Program-made: the position numbers and the translations under genes
The notes under the pieces: generated by a model
The model's database searches: none
What the model saw: only the letters and a program-made list of their open reading frames with translations
Told to the model about the DNA's origin: nothing
In this document: positions 17,692 to 26,526 of the stretch, piece after piece
Position numbering within the stretch: the first letter of the stretch is position 1
Layout: each line of letters begins with the position of its first letter
Source: Jannaschia aquimarina
GTDB lineage: Bacteria; Pseudomonadota; Alphaproteobacteria; Rhodobacterales; Rhodobacteraceae
DNA: 64,000 bases
Assembly: GCF_000877395.1 (NCBI RefSeq)
Contig: NZ_JYFE01000032.1
Span: 1-64,000, forward strand
Direction of reading: 5' to 3'

Positions 17692-18657
17692 TCACCCCAC
17701 GGCGTGCCGGTAGCCTGCGGAGTACCGCCCGGTCACGTGATGCTCCAGTTGACGCTCGATATCCGCAAGGAGCGATGAGGCCCCGAACCGGAACAGGTCC
17801 GGGCGAAGCCAGCGGTCCCCCAACTCTTCCTTGAGTAGCGCGAGATACGTGATCGCGTCTTTCGCCTTCGAGATCCCGCCCGCCGGCTTGTAGCCGACCT
17901 TGAAGCCGGTCATCGCTTCGTATTCCCGGATCGCCCGCATCATGACGAGGCTGACCGGAAGCGTCGCGTTCACGCTCTCCTTGCCTGTCGACGTCTTGAT
18001 AAAATCCGCCCCCGCCATCATGCAAACCAGCGAAGCTTTCATGACGTTTCTCAAACTGCCCAGTTCTCCGGTAGCCAGAATCGCCTTCACGTGGGCGTCG
18101 CCGCACGCCGCGCGCATCTCTCGCATCTCGCCGTAGAGCGCCTGCCAGTCGCCGGTCAGCGCGTGGCGTCGCGAGATCACGATGTCGATCTCGGACGCGC
18201 CGGCCGCGACGCTCTCCTCGATCTCGGCCAAACGCAGCCGGAACGGCGACAGGCCCGCCGGGAAACCGGTCGAGACGGCGGCCACCGGAAGGCGTCCGGC
18301 CAGCGCGTCGACGGCGACCGGCACCATCTCGTGGTAGACGCAGACCGCGCCGACGGTCAGGTCGGGCAGCCCGATCGCATCCAGAAGGTCGTGCCGCACG
18401 GGGCGCAGTGCCTTGGCGCAGAGCCGCCGCACGCGTCCGGGCGTATCGTCCCCTGCCAGCGTCGTGAGGTCGATCATGCTCACCGCGCGGGCAAGCCAAG
18501 CGGCCTGCCAGTCTTTCTTCAGAGAGCGCCGCGCCCCGATCGTGCCGGCCCGTCGGAGCACGCCCGGAGTGTTGGTGCGCACGCCTTCGATGATCCCGGC
18601 ATCGAAGGGCAGTCCCTCATTGCGGGGCAGGGCGTTCGGACGGTCGGTCGGGGACAA
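17692..18657 (-). CDS. deoC: Deoxyribose-phosphate aldolase
   Basis: A 321-residue class I aldolase that splits 2-deoxyribose-5-phosphate into glyceraldehyde-3-phosphate and acetaldehyde. The Schiff-base lysine is in DFIKTSTGK and the second active-site lysine in VGYKPAGGI. The first 60 residues extend the usual bacterial core (about 250) and match the longer DeoC type. The neighbouring aldehyde dehydrogenase could oxidise the acetaldehyde, suggesting a deoxynucleoside salvage unit. Confidence 0.92.
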   Translation of the reverse strand: MSPTDRPNALPRNEGLPFDAGIIEGVRTNTPGVLRRAGTIGARRSLKKDWQAAWLARAVSMIDLTTLAGDDTPGRVRRLCAKALRPVRHDLLDAIGLPDLTVGAVCVYHEMVPVAVDALAGRLPVAAVSTGFPAGLSPFRLRLAEIEESVAAGASEIDIVISRRHALTGDWQALYGEMREMRAACGDAHVKAILATGELGSLRNVMKASLVCMMAGADFIKTSTGKESVNATLPVSLVMMRAIREYEAMTGFKVGYKPAGGISKAKDAITYLALLKEELGDRWLRPDLFRFGASSLLADIERQLEHHVTGRYSAGYRHAVG

Positions 18658-18680
18658 GGCTCACCTGTCGCAATCGTGGG

Positions 18681-18703
18681 CCCCGGTCGTCGCACGACCG
18701 GGG
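18681..18703. terminator. Perfect inverted repeat between permease and deoC
   Basis: A 10-bp stem (CCCCGGTCGT pairing with ACGACCGGGG) around a 3-base loop in the 90-bp gap after the permease stop on the minus strand. No T-run follows on either strand, so it is either a weak terminator or a stabilising mRNA 3' hairpin. Confidence 0.45.
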
Positions 18704-18747
18704 GATCCACGCAAGTCCGCCAGAGCGGAGGAGGTGGCTGCCGCCGG

Positions 18748-21276
18748 TCAGTCGCGCCCGCGGAGGACCCTCGCGGGACGCACCCCCAAGGGCCGCCAGG
18801 CGAAGGCGAGCCCTGCCAAAAGCGTAGCAATCGCGCCGCCCACCACGATGGCGAAGGCCGAAACAGGCTCGAAGCTATAGGGGGCTTCCATGACGAGGCG
18901 CATAATGCCCCATCCGGCCAACGCGCCGCCGATGATCGCCACGATACCTGCCGCGCCACCCAGAAGCGCAGAGCGCAGAGCAAAGCTCGCCAGGATCGTC
19001 CGCCGGGTCGCCCCGAGGGTCTTGAGCACGGCCGCCTCGAAGACGCGCGCCCGTTCTCCCGCCGCGGCGGCACCGATCAGGACGACGAAGCCGGTCAGCA
19101 GCGTGGCGCCTGCGCCCCAGGACGTGGCTGCCGCCAGCGCACCGAGGGCCTCGGTCACCAGCGCGACGGCATCGCGCACACGGATCGCGGTGATATTCGG
19201 GGCATCGGCCGCGACTTGCCGCAGGATGCGGGCCTCGGCCTCGTCTTCGGCGTAGACGGTCGAAAGCCACGTGTGGGGCGCCCCGGCGAGTGCCGCCTCG
19301 TTGAAGACCATCACGAAGCCGATCCCGCCGGACGAGAAGTCCACTTCCCGCAGACTGGTCACGGTAGCGGTTATGTCGCGCCCGAGGACGTTGATCACCA
19401 CTTCGTCGCCGAGTTCCACTCCCAACTCGTCGGCTTCCTCCTGCGCGAAGCTGATCTGCGGCTCTCCGGTATAGCCCTCCGGCCACCATTCGCCGCTCGT
19501 GATCCGGGTGCCTTCGGGCAAGGTGTCGGCAAAGCTGACACGCCGGTCGCCCCGGGTCACCCAATGGTCGATCTCGGAGGCGGGCCGGCCGCCCAGGGAC
19601 TGGACCACGCCGCCCAGCATCGGGGCGGTATCGACCCGCGTGACGGCAGGGTCGTTTTCGACCGTATCGAGAAAGCCCTCCAGCTGGTTGGGTTGGATGT
19701 CCACGAAGAAGTAGCTGGGCGCGACCTCCGGCAGATCGCGGTCGATGGCTGCGCGCATGTTGGCATCGATCTGGCCAACGGCGGCCAGCACGGTCAGCCC
19801 GAGACCCAGCGACAGGACGACCGCCGTGGCTTCGCCGCCCGGTCCGCCGACGGCGCCGAGCGCCGCTCGCAATGCCGGGCGACCCCGGACCGCCGGACTG
19901 CGCGACAGCCTTGCCGCCAGCCGGCGAAGGCCGAACGCGGCGAGGACGAGCACCGCCAGGGCCACCGCAATCCCGCCGGCTGCGGCGAGCGCAAGAATGG
20001 GAATGCCTGACAGCACGGCCGACAATGTCACCAAGACGGCCACAAGCGCGGCCAGAGCTGCCAGATAGGGCGGGCGCGGCAGGCCGCGCGACGGCCCGGC
20101 AGCATCCCGGAATAGCGAGGCAGCCCTTACGCCTTCGGTCCGCGCCAGCGGCCAGAGCGTGAAGATCAAAGCCGTCAGCGCGCCGTAGAGCGCGGCCTCG
20201 GCCAGCGGCTGGACATGGACGCCCAAGGCCACCGGGACCGGCAAACGCGCCTCGATCAGAGGTCCGGCGGCGAGGGGGATCGCGGTACCGAGGATCAGAC
20301 CCATGAAGATGCCCAGCGCGGCAAGCGCGGCGATCTGCATCATGTAGGCGGCGAAGATCGTTCTGCTTTCCGCCCCAAGCGTCTTCAGCGTCGCGATCAC
20401 CGGGGTTTTGGCCTCCAGATAGGCGCGGACGGCGGCCGAGACGCCGACCCCGCCCACGGCCAGCCCGGCGAGACCGACAAGCACGAGGAATGCGCCGATC
20501 CTGTCGACGAAACGCTCAACCTGAGGTGCGGCGTTCCGGCGATCGCGCCAGCGCATGCCGGTCCCTTCCAGCGCGGCCTCGACCTCCGCGCGCACGGCAT
20601 CCAGACGGGCATTGTCCGTCTCCGGCGGCAGGGCGAGACGATACTCGGTCTCGAAAAGCGACCCTGCGGACAAAAGGCCGGTCCCTTCCAATGCTTCGGT
20701 CCGCACCAAGGTCCGCGGCCCGAGCCCGAAGCCTGCCGCCCCCAGATCGGGTTCCCGAACGAGGCGGGCGGACAGCTCGAACGGCTTGTCCCCCATGTAG
20801 AGCGTGTCACCCACCTCGACGCCCAAGCGATCGGCGAGGACGGGATGCACGACGATACGATCTCCGGCCAACGCCTCTTCGAGCGGGATTGCGGGGTCGA
20901 GTTCCACCTCGCCGACGAGGGGGTAGGCGTCGTCGACCGCCTTCACCTGGGTGAGCGCCCGTTCGGCCTCAAGCCCGGTTCCCGTCGCGACCATGGACCG
21001 GAAGTCGACGATCTCCGAGACATCTGTGGTCAGGCGGTCGAGAAGCGCGCGCTCTTCCTCGCTGGCGAAGCGGTAGGCGATTTCGACCTCCGCATCGCCG
21101 CCCAGGATGTTGCGGCCCTCCCGCTCAAGTCCTTCGGTGATCGACACCCGAACGGAACCGACGGCCGCGATCGCCGCGACACCCAGCGCGAGGCAAGCCA
21201 GAAAGATGCGGAACCCGGCGAGGCCTCCGCGCAATTCCCTGACGGCGATGCGGCGTGCATTGGTCAAGGTGCTCAT
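18748..21276 (-). CDS. ABC transporter permease, YbbP/FtsX family
   Basis: An 842-residue membrane protein with the FtsX-type plan: an N-terminal helix (near residues 18-40), a large extracytoplasmic domain, clusters of helices near 265-470 and the last four helices at the C-terminus. The extracytoplasmic part includes GDTLYMGDKPFELSARLV. I start it at the ATG at 21276 because upstream sequence has no coding character. It pairs with the ATP-binding protein encoded 110 bp upstream in the same direction and with the divergent TesA esterase, the same trio as E. coli ybbA-ybbP-tesA. The transported substrate is unknown, probably lipid or lipoprotein related. Confidence 0.88.
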   Translation of the reverse strand: MSTLTNARRIAVRELRGGLAGFRIFLACLALGVAAIAAVGSVRVSITEGLEREGRNILGGDAEVEIAYRFASEEERALLDRLTTDVSEIVDFRSMVATGTGLEAERALTQVKAVDDAYPLVGEVELDPAIPLEEALAGDRIVVHPVLADRLGVEVGDTLYMGDKPFELSARLVREPDLGAAGFGLGPRTLVRTEALEGTGLLSAGSLFETEYRLALPPETDNARLDAVRAEVEAALEGTGMRWRDRRNAAPQVERFVDRIGAFLVLVGLAGLAVGGVGVSAAVRAYLEAKTPVIATLKTLGAESRTIFAAYMMQIAALAALGIFMGLILGTAIPLAAGPLIEARLPVPVALGVHVQPLAEAALYGALTALIFTLWPLARTEGVRAASLFRDAAGPSRGLPRPPYLAALAALVAVLVTLSAVLSGIPILALAAAGGIAVALAVLVLAAFGLRRLAARLSRSPAVRGRPALRAALGAVGGPGGEATAVVLSLGLGLTVLAAVGQIDANMRAAIDRDLPEVAPSYFFVDIQPNQLEGFLDTVENDPAVTRVDTAPMLGGVVQSLGGRPASEIDHWVTRGDRRVSFADTLPEGTRITSGEWWPEGYTGEPQISFAQEEADELGVELGDEVVINVLGRDITATVTSLREVDFSSGGIGFVMVFNEAALAGAPHTWLSTVYAEDEAEARILRQVAADAPNITAIRVRDAVALVTEALGALAAATSWGAGATLLTGFVVLIGAAAAGERARVFEAAVLKTLGATRRTILASFALRSALLGGAAGIVAIIGGALAGWGIMRLVMEAPYSFEPVSAFAIVVGGAIATLLAGLAFAWRPLGVRPARVLRGRD

Positions 21277-21385
21277 CGGATGCACCCGATGCCGGTCGTG
21301 GGGCGGCGCGACAACTCGGACGCCATTCCAGCGCGATCCGACACGGCGTGATGAGGTGCGATGCCCTGGTCGATGGTCGGGCCGG

Positions 21386-22072
21386 TCATTCCGCCGCCTC
21401 CGCCCGGCGGGTCTCTTCGGACAGGCGTCCGTCCACGAGGCGGATCGTCCGATCGCACCGCTCGGCAAGTTCTCGCGAATGGGTGACGAGGATCAGGGTG
21501 GAGCCGTGCCGGTCCCGCAATCCGAAGAGCAGATCCATGATCTGTTCCCCCGTCGCGGCATCCAGGTTGCCCGTCGGCTCGTCCGCCAAGAGGATGTCCG
21601 GACGCGGCGCGGCGGCGCGGGCGAGGGCCACGCGCTGCTGCTCGCCGCCCGACATCTGGGCGGGGTAGTGCCCCGTCCGATGACCGAGGCCGACCGCCTC
21701 CAGTTCCTCCGCGGCCCGGTCGAAGGCGTCCGCAACGCCAGCGAGTTCGAGGGGGGTGGCCACATTCTCCAACGCGGTCATCGTCGGGATCAGGTGGAAG
21801 GATTGGAACACCACCCCCATATGCTCCCGGCGGAAGCGGGCAAGGGCGTCCTCGTCCATCGCGGTGAGGTCATGGCCCAGCGCCATCACTTCGCCGCCAG
21901 TGGCGCGTTCCAGTCCGCCCATGACCATGAGGAGAGAAGACTTGCCGCTGCCCGAAGGTCCGACCAGCCCCACCGTCTCGCGCTCGGGAACCGAGAGCGT
22001 TATCCCATGCAGTATCTCGACCACCCCGGCATTGCCGTCGAGGGACAGGGAAACGTCTTTGAGATCGAGCAT
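21386..22072 (-). CDS. ABC transporter ATP-binding protein, YbbA/LolD type
   Basis: A 228-residue ABC ATPase: Walker A GPSGSGKSSLL, signature MSGGEQQRVALARA, Walker B ILLADEPTGNLD and the switch histidine in THSREL. The GNLD extension places it with LolD/MacB/YbbA ATPases that energise FtsX-like permeases. The start at 22072 gives the standard LDLKDVSLSL N-terminus; the longer frame overlaps the divergent esterase gene. Confidence 0.92.
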   Translation of the reverse strand: MLDLKDVSLSLDGNAGVVEILHGITLSVPERETVGLVGPSGSGKSSLLMVMGGLERATGGEVMALGHDLTAMDEDALARFRREHMGVVFQSFHLIPTMTALENVATPLELAGVADAFDRAAEELEAVGLGHRTGHYPAQMSGGEQQRVALARAAAPRPDILLADEPTGNLDAATGEQIMDLLFGLRDRHGSTLILVTHSRELAERCDRTIRLVDGRLSEETRRAEAAE

Positions 22073-22769
22073 CTGGGCGGAACTCCGGTCGTGGTGTGCG
22101 TCAATCGGATATGGGGCGGTCTCTGCGGCCCGCAAGCCGCTCCTCGCGGCTCTTGTCTGGGTTCCCGTCGCGGCCGGCGCACAGGAGGTGCGCGTTCTTG
22201 CGCTGGGCGACAGCCTGACCGCTGGCTACGGCCTGCCGGAAGGCGAGGGCTTCGTGCCGGTCCTGCAGGATTGGCTCGAAGACAAAGGGTATTCCGCCGA
22301 GGTCGTGAATGCAGGGGTATCCGGCGATACGACGGCCGGCGGCTTGGCCCGGCTGGACTGGGCGCTCTCTTCGGAACCGGATGCGGCCATTGTGGCGCTC
22401 GGCGGCAATGACCTGCTGCGCGGCATCGATCCGACGGCAAGTCGGGCCAATCTGGACGGGATCCTGTCGCGCCTGCGCGAAGAAGGCATCGAGGTGCTGC
22501 TGGTCGGTCTGGAGGCGCCCGGCAATTACGGCGCCGCCTTTCAGCAGGCCTTCGATGAGATGTATCCCGCCCTCGCAGCCGAACACGACGCGCTGCACGA
22601 GGTCAGCTTTCTGGGGCCCTTGACGGCCGAACTCCCGATGCAGGAAGCCCGCGCGCGATACCTTCAGGCCGACGGGATCCATCCCAATGCCGAAGGGGTC
22701 GAGGTCATCGTGGATGCCTTGGGGCCGCGCGTGGCGGAACTGGTCGAAAGGGTCGAGCCGGGCTCTTGA
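22059..22769 (+). CDS. tesA: Secreted GDSL arylesterase/thioesterase I
   Basis: A SGNH hydrolase: block I LALGDSLTAGYGLP, block III GGNDLLRG and block V DGIHPNAEG with the Asp-His pair. A signal peptide core LLAALVWVPVAAGAQ precedes the domain, so the enzyme is periplasmic. It hydrolyses acyl or aryl esters. The start codon is unresolved: no ATG or GTG lies in frame shortly before the signal peptide, and the TTG at 22059 (overlapping the divergent ATPase gene by 14 bp) is the nearest usable one. The stop codon overlaps the RpoH-type promoter of the next gene. Confidence 0.8.
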   Translation: MRSSIWAELRSWCASIGYGAVSAARKPLLAALVWVPVAAGAQEVRVLALGDSLTAGYGLPEGEGFVPVLQDWLEDKGYSAEVVNAGVSGDTTAGGLARLDWALSSEPDAAIVALGGNDLLRGIDPTASRANLDGILSRLREEGIEVLLVGLEAPGNYGAAFQQAFDEMYPALAAEHDALHEVSFLGPLTAELPMQEARARYLQADGIHPNAEGVEVIVDALGPRVAELVERVEPGS

Positions 22770-22793
22770 ACGCCGGAATAAGTCCACCCAAAT
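22765..22793 (+). promoter_or_regulatory. Sigma-32 (RpoH) type promoter of hsp20
   Basis: CTTGAA (22765-22770) and, after 14 bases, CACCCAAAT (22785-22793) match the RpoH consensus CTTGAAA...CCCCATNT closely. The -35 overlaps the tesA stop codon. Transcription would begin near 22800, immediately before the three-hairpin leader of the hsp20 gene. Confidence 0.75.
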
Positions 22794-22800
22794 CTCTGTC

Positions 22801-22887
22801 GTCGGACGCCGGTTTCGGGTCCGCAAGACACCGCCCCCGTCCTCGCCGGAGGGGGAAAGCAATGTATCGCTTCAAGAGGATGCAAAG
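22801..22887 (+). promoter_or_regulatory. ROSE-like RNA thermometer, hsp20 5' leader
   Basis: The 87-base leader folds by eye into three successive hairpins. Hairpin 1 (22803-22823) pairs CGGAC-CCG with CGG-GTCCG; hairpin 2 (22834-22855) pairs CCCCC-TCC with GGA-GGGGG; hairpin 3 (22863-22884) pairs TGTATC-CT with AGGATGCA. Each stem has one unpaired G. In hairpin 3 that G lies in TCGCT opposite the Shine-Dalgarno AGGA (22877-22880), exactly the U(U/C)GCU anti-SD element of ROSE thermometers. At low temperature the ribosome site, seven bases before the ATG, would be masked; heat would melt it. Confidence 0.8.
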
Positions 22888-23358
22888 ATGCGCACCTATG
22901 ACTTCACGCCGCTCTACCGTGCCACCGTTGGTTTCGACCGCATGGCCGACCTTCTGGACCGTGTCATGACGAACGACGTCGCGACGAACGGTTATCCCCC
23001 CTACAACATCGAGAAGACCGGCGATGACGCCTACCGAATCACCGTCGCCGTGGCCGGCTTTGCGCCGTCGGACCTGAACGTCGAAGTTCGGGAGAACGCG
23101 CTGATCGTTGCCGCGCGCAAGGAGAAGGGCGACGCCAAGCGCACTTATCTCCATCGCGGGATCGCGACCCGGGCTTTCGAGAAGACCTTCCAACTGGCCG
23201 ATCACGTTCACGTGACCGGAGCCCGCCACGAGGATGGAATGCTTCACATCGAACTGGAGCGTCAGGTTCCCGAAGCCCTGAAGCCCCGTCAGATCCAGAT
23301 CGCCTCGCACGGATCTGTCGACGCAAAGGCGATTGAAGGCCAGACGGTCGAAGCCTGA
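22888..23358 (+). CDS. Small heat shock protein, Hsp20/IbpA family
   Basis: A 156-residue chaperone of the IbpA type. The alpha-crystallin domain spans about residues 33-130, with YRITVAVAGF, the strand LIVAARKE and AFEKTFQLADHVHVTGARHEDGML. A C-terminal I-x-I motif (IQI) for oligomerisation is present. It binds unfolding proteins during heat stress in the cytoplasm. The start ATG is fixed by AGGA at 22877-22880. Regulation appears two-layered: RpoH promoter plus RNA thermometer. A strong terminator follows. Confidence 0.93.
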   Translation: MRTYDFTPLYRATVGFDRMADLLDRVMTNDVATNGYPPYNIEKTGDDAYRITVAVAGFAPSDLNVEVRENALIVAARKEKGDAKRTYLHRGIATRAFEKTFQLADHVHVTGARHEDGMLHIELERQVPEALKPRQIQIASHGSVDAKAIEGQTVEA

Positions 23359-23380
23359 TCGGGCCGTTGAACGGATCGAA

Positions 23381-23405
23381 GGCGCGCCATCAGGCGCGCC
23401 TTTTT
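23381..23405 (+). terminator. Rho-independent terminator of hsp20
   Basis: GGCGCGCC at 23381-23388 and again at 23393-23400 (a palindromic octamer, so the copies pair) with loop ATCA and a run of five T. It lies 22 bp after the hsp20 stop codon. Confidence 0.9.
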
Positions 23406-23481
23406 CGTGCCGACGTCGCCGAGCGTTGCGATGGCAAGGAATCATGCGGTCGATTTGGCGGAGGTGTCATCCCGACCGCGA

Positions 23482-23518
23482 CCCGGCACTTGTTACGCAG
23501 GTGCCGGGCGTTTTTTTT
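23482..23518 (+). terminator. Second strong plus-strand terminator
   Basis: An 8-bp stem, CCCGGCAC with GTGCCGGG, an 11-base loop and eight consecutive T (23511-23518). No plus-strand gene ends nearby except hsp20, which already has its own terminator 100 bp upstream. It is either a back-up terminator or the 3' end of a small RNA encoded between 23406 and 23518. Confidence 0.8.
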
Positions 23519-23568
23519 GGCGCGCCTGTGGTCTTGTCCTGCCTCAAGCTACCCCTGTGTTCTCCCCC

Positions 23569-24432
23569 CTAGAACCACTGTCCCGGTTCCATCAGGCCGA
23601 GATCCATGAGTTGCTGCGCGCGCCATTCGAACGGGATCGAACCCGGCCAGTCGAAACGTGCGATCCGGTTCCGGGAGAGCGGGTTCGCCGCAAGGGCTTT
23701 CGCCGCACGGAACGACGCCACCGCAGCCGTCATCGAATTATGCCACGGGCAGGCATAGGTGTTCATTTCCTCGTCGGTCAGGCGATGATCGGGCAGCAGA
23801 CGAAGTGCCGGTTTCGTGCGGAAGATCGCGATGCGGTCGATGCGCCGACGCGCGGGCGGCACGAATTCCTCGAACCGCCAGCGCAGACCTCCGTAGAAGT
23901 CGAGTTGACGTTCGAGCGTGTGGCCATCGCGTCGGCGGGCGAGCGCGTAATACCCGCTTTCGTCTAGAAAGGCTTCCTCTGGCGTAAGGCCGCCACTCTC
24001 GGACAGAGGGCCTTTGGGATAGAGATCCACGACGAAGGTCAGGACCGCGTCGCGCCGCTCTTCCGCGCAGAACGCCAGGGCTTCCCCGATGCGTCGCGTC
24101 TCTGCGAACGGGTAGAACAGGAACTCCGCATTGTAGGTGTAGGCGAGCCATGTGCCCGGAGGCAGTATGTCGATCATCTCGTTCACGCAGACCTCTGCCA
24201 GGTCGGCGGGGCGCTGCGCCAAGCGCAGGACATGGGCGCCCTCGGGAAGCCCGCCGAGGCCGGTGCCGACGCCAGGCGGAAGCGCGAGGATCACCGCGCG
24301 AAAGCCGATCCCGAGATGATGGGTCAGACTGCCCTCGATCCCGGCATCATCCTCGCACAGCACGAGGCAGACCGGTCCGGGTCCCAGCAGCCGGACACCG
24401 GCCCTGAGGTCGTCGAGAGAGGCGAACTCCAT
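23569..24432 (-). CDS. Hypothetical protein, 287 residues
   Basis: A soluble protein with an ATG at 24432; a longer frame upstream is antisense to miaB and is discarded. The sequence contains EMIDILPPGTWLAYTYNAEF near residue 100 and a conserved-looking C-terminal half rich in Arg and Trp (RRRIDRIAIFRTKPALRL; MNTYACPWHNSMTAAV). No signal peptide and no motif I can tie to a function. It is divergent from miaB with about 100 bp between them. Confidence 0.65.
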   Translation of the reverse strand: MEFASLDDLRAGVRLLGPGPVCLVLCEDDAGIEGSLTHHLGIGFRAVILALPPGVGTGLGGLPEGAHVLRLAQRPADLAEVCVNEMIDILPPGTWLAYTYNAEFLFYPFAETRRIGEALAFCAEERRDAVLTFVVDLYPKGPLSESGGLTPEEAFLDESGYYALARRRDGHTLERQLDFYGGLRWRFEEFVPPARRRIDRIAIFRTKPALRLLPDHRLTDEEMNTYACPWHNSMTAAVASFRAAKALAANPLSRNRIARFDWPGSIPFEWRAQQLMDLGLMEPGQWF

Positions 24433-24534
24433 GACGGTCGGATTGCCCGCCCCGCGACGCCGGCGCAAGTTGCACCGCTCCCGGCGGTAGGGTAGGGCGC
24501 CCAGACCGCTTGGAACCTGTGTCGAGGATGCGTC

Positions 24535-25857
24535 ATGTCCGCGCCCAAGAAGCTCCACGTCAAGACCTATGGCTGTCAGATGAACGTCTATGACAGCGAG
24601 CGCATGGCCGAGGCGATGGGCGCGCAAGGCTATGTCACGACCGACCGGCCGGAAGATGCGGATCTGATCCTGCTGAACACGTGCCATATCCGAGAGAAGG
24701 CTGCCGAGAAGGTCTATTCCGAGCTCGGACGGCTGAAAGGGCTGAAAGCGAAGAACCCCGACCTGAAGATCGGTGTCGCCGGTTGCGTCGCGCAGGCCGA
24801 GGGGGCCGAGATCGTGGCACGCCAGCCGGCCGTCGATCTGGTCGTCGGTCCCCAATCGTACCATCGCCTGCCCGATCTGGTCGCCCGCGCCGCGCCCGGT
24901 GCACCTGCGCTCGACACCGAGTTTCCGGACGAGGACAAGTTCGAGCATCTGCCCAAGGCCCGGACGCCGGCTGCCAGACCCACCGCCTTCCTGACCGTGC
25001 AGGAGGGATGCGATAAATTCTGTGCGTTCTGTGTCGTCCCCTATACACGCGGTGCCGAGGTCAGCCGTCCGGTGGCGCGCCTGCTCGACGAGACGCGCGC
25101 GCTGGTCGATCGCGGCGTGGTTGAGGTGACCCTGCTGGGCCAGAATGTGAACGGCTACCACGGCGAGGGGACCGATGGGCGGAGTTGGAGCCTTGCGGAC
25201 CTGATCCACACCCTCGCTGATATCGAGGGCCTGGAGCGGATCCGCTACACCACCAGTCACCCCAACGACATGACCGACGACCTGATCGCTGCCCATGGCG
25301 CGCAGCCCAAGCTGATGCCCTATCTGCACCTCCCGGTGCAGGCGGGCAGCGATCGCGTTTTGAAGGCGATGAACCGCAAGCATTCCGCTGAAAGCTACAT
25401 CGAGATCATCGACCGGCTACGTGCCGTGCGTCCCGATCTGGCCCTGTCGGGCGATTTCATCGTGGGCTTCCCCGGCGAGACGGATGCCGATTTCGAAGAG
25501 ACTTTGACGCTGGTCGAGCGGGTCCGCTACGCGCAGGCCTATAGCTTCAAGTATTCCGCTCGCCCCGGCACACCCGCAGCCGAGAGACCAGGTGTCGCAG
25601 CCGAGGTGGCGGCAGAGCGGCTGGCCCGGCTTCAGGCGCTGCTGTCGGCGCAACAGACCGAAGCACAGGAGGCCATGGTCGGGCGCGAGGTCTCTGTCCT
25701 GTTCGAGAAAGCAGGCCGGTTGCCCGGGCAGATGATCGGCAAGTCCGAGCACTTGATGGCGGTGCATGTACCCGCCCCGGACGAGATAAAGGGCCGCATC
25801 GCGCGCGTTCGCATAACCGAGGCCGCGCCACATTCGCTGGCGGGAAACCTGGTCTGA
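24535..25857 (+). CDS. miaB: tRNA-2-methylthio-N6-dimethylallyladenosine synthase
   Basis: A 440-residue radical-SAM methylthiotransferase that adds the 2-methylthio group to i6A37 of tRNAs reading UNN codons. The N-terminal domain carries [16 protein letters not shown] and AGCVAQ, the three cysteines for the auxiliary 4Fe-4S cluster. The radical-SAM motif is [16 protein letters not shown], and a C-terminal TRAM domain follows. The order miaB, phoH, ybeY, tlyC, lnt is the common alphaproteobacterial cluster, here with two extra small genes. Confidence 0.95.
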   Translation: MSAPKKLHVKTYGCQMNVYDSERMAEAMGAQGYVTTDRPEDADLILLNTCHIREKAAEKVYSELGRLKGLKAKNPDLKIGVAGCVAQAEGAEIVARQPAVDLVVGPQSYHRLPDLVARAAPGAPALDTEFPDEDKFEHLPKARTPAARPTAFLTVQEGCDKFCAFCVVPYTRGAEVSRPVARLLDETRALVDRGVVEVTLLGQNVNGYHGEGTDGRSWSLADLIHTLADIEGLERIRYTTSHPNDMTDDLIAAHGAQPKLMPYLHLPVQAGSDRVLKAMNRKHSAESYIEIIDRLRAVRPDLALSGDFIVGFPGETDADFEETLTLVERVRYAQAYSFKYSARPGTPAAERPGVAAEVAAERLARLQALLSAQQTEAQEAMVGREVSVLFEKAGRLPGQMIGKSEHLMAVHVPAPDEIKGRIARVRITEAAPHSLAGNLV

Positions 25858-26042
25858 GAGCGGATAGGCGCCGAATTTCCTCCCCATGCTGATCAATCCA
25901 GGCGTATCGGGCCAATCGTTTCCAAAACGTGTCCTATCTGCCTAATATCCTTCACATCTTTGTCGGCACTGCTAGTGTCGGTCCATTCGGACGGGGCGTG
26001 CAGGCGTTCCGGAGGAGCGTCACGAGGAAGGATGGACTCATC

Positions 26043-26375
26043 ATGAACAAGGTCATCGCAACGGCTCTGCTCGCCGCTGCCGCAACGGTCGGATCCGCAC
26101 CCGCCGCCGTCGCGGACCACCACGCGTCGGGGCTTCGCCCTGGCGAGCAGATCACGATCAAATGCGCCCGCTACATCGCGCGCTCGGACAGGGTGATCTG
26201 GGACAGGCCCATGGCGGTCTTTCTCGATGATCTGCGGCGTATCGGTTACTCGCCGGAACGGGCGGAGGCGATCGGCAACCGCGTCTGCCGGGACGGTGCG
26301 CTCGTGAACAACGCCGAGGGCCTTGCGGCCACCATGCGCGAGATCTTGCGGACGACGCCCCCGACCGGTCGTTGA
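26043..26375 (+). CDS. Small secreted protein, 110 residues
   Basis: An ATG preceded by GAGGAAGG begins a clear signal peptide (MNKVIATALLAAAATVGSAP, cleavage near residue 24 before DHH). The mature protein has about 85 residues and two cysteines that could form a disulfide. No family recognised. The longer open frame starting at 25929 is not needed and lacks a signal. It is probably an independent gene: 185 bp separate it from miaB and 151 bp from phoH. Confidence 0.65.
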   Translation: MNKVIATALLAAAATVGSAPAAVADHHASGLRPGEQITIKCARYIARSDRVIWDRPMAVFLDDLRRIGYSPERAEAIGNRVCRDGALVNNAEGLAATMREILRTTPPTGR

Positions 26376-26526
26376 AGGCGCAGATCGCTGAAAGATCGGG
26401 CCGCGGTGGAAACGTTGCGGCCCTTGTGCGTTACGGGGGACCGAAAGGCCCGTCTCGCCGTGCATCGCGGGTTGCGCCCGATCTTCGCCGCAGGCACCCT
26501 GACGGCGAACCGCCAAGGAGACCTGA

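Noticed and set aside
18091-20010. 639-codon plus-strand open frame opposite deoC and the ABC permease
   Set aside because: Low-complexity Arg/Gln/Asp-rich product without any domain; both minus-strand genes are well supported.
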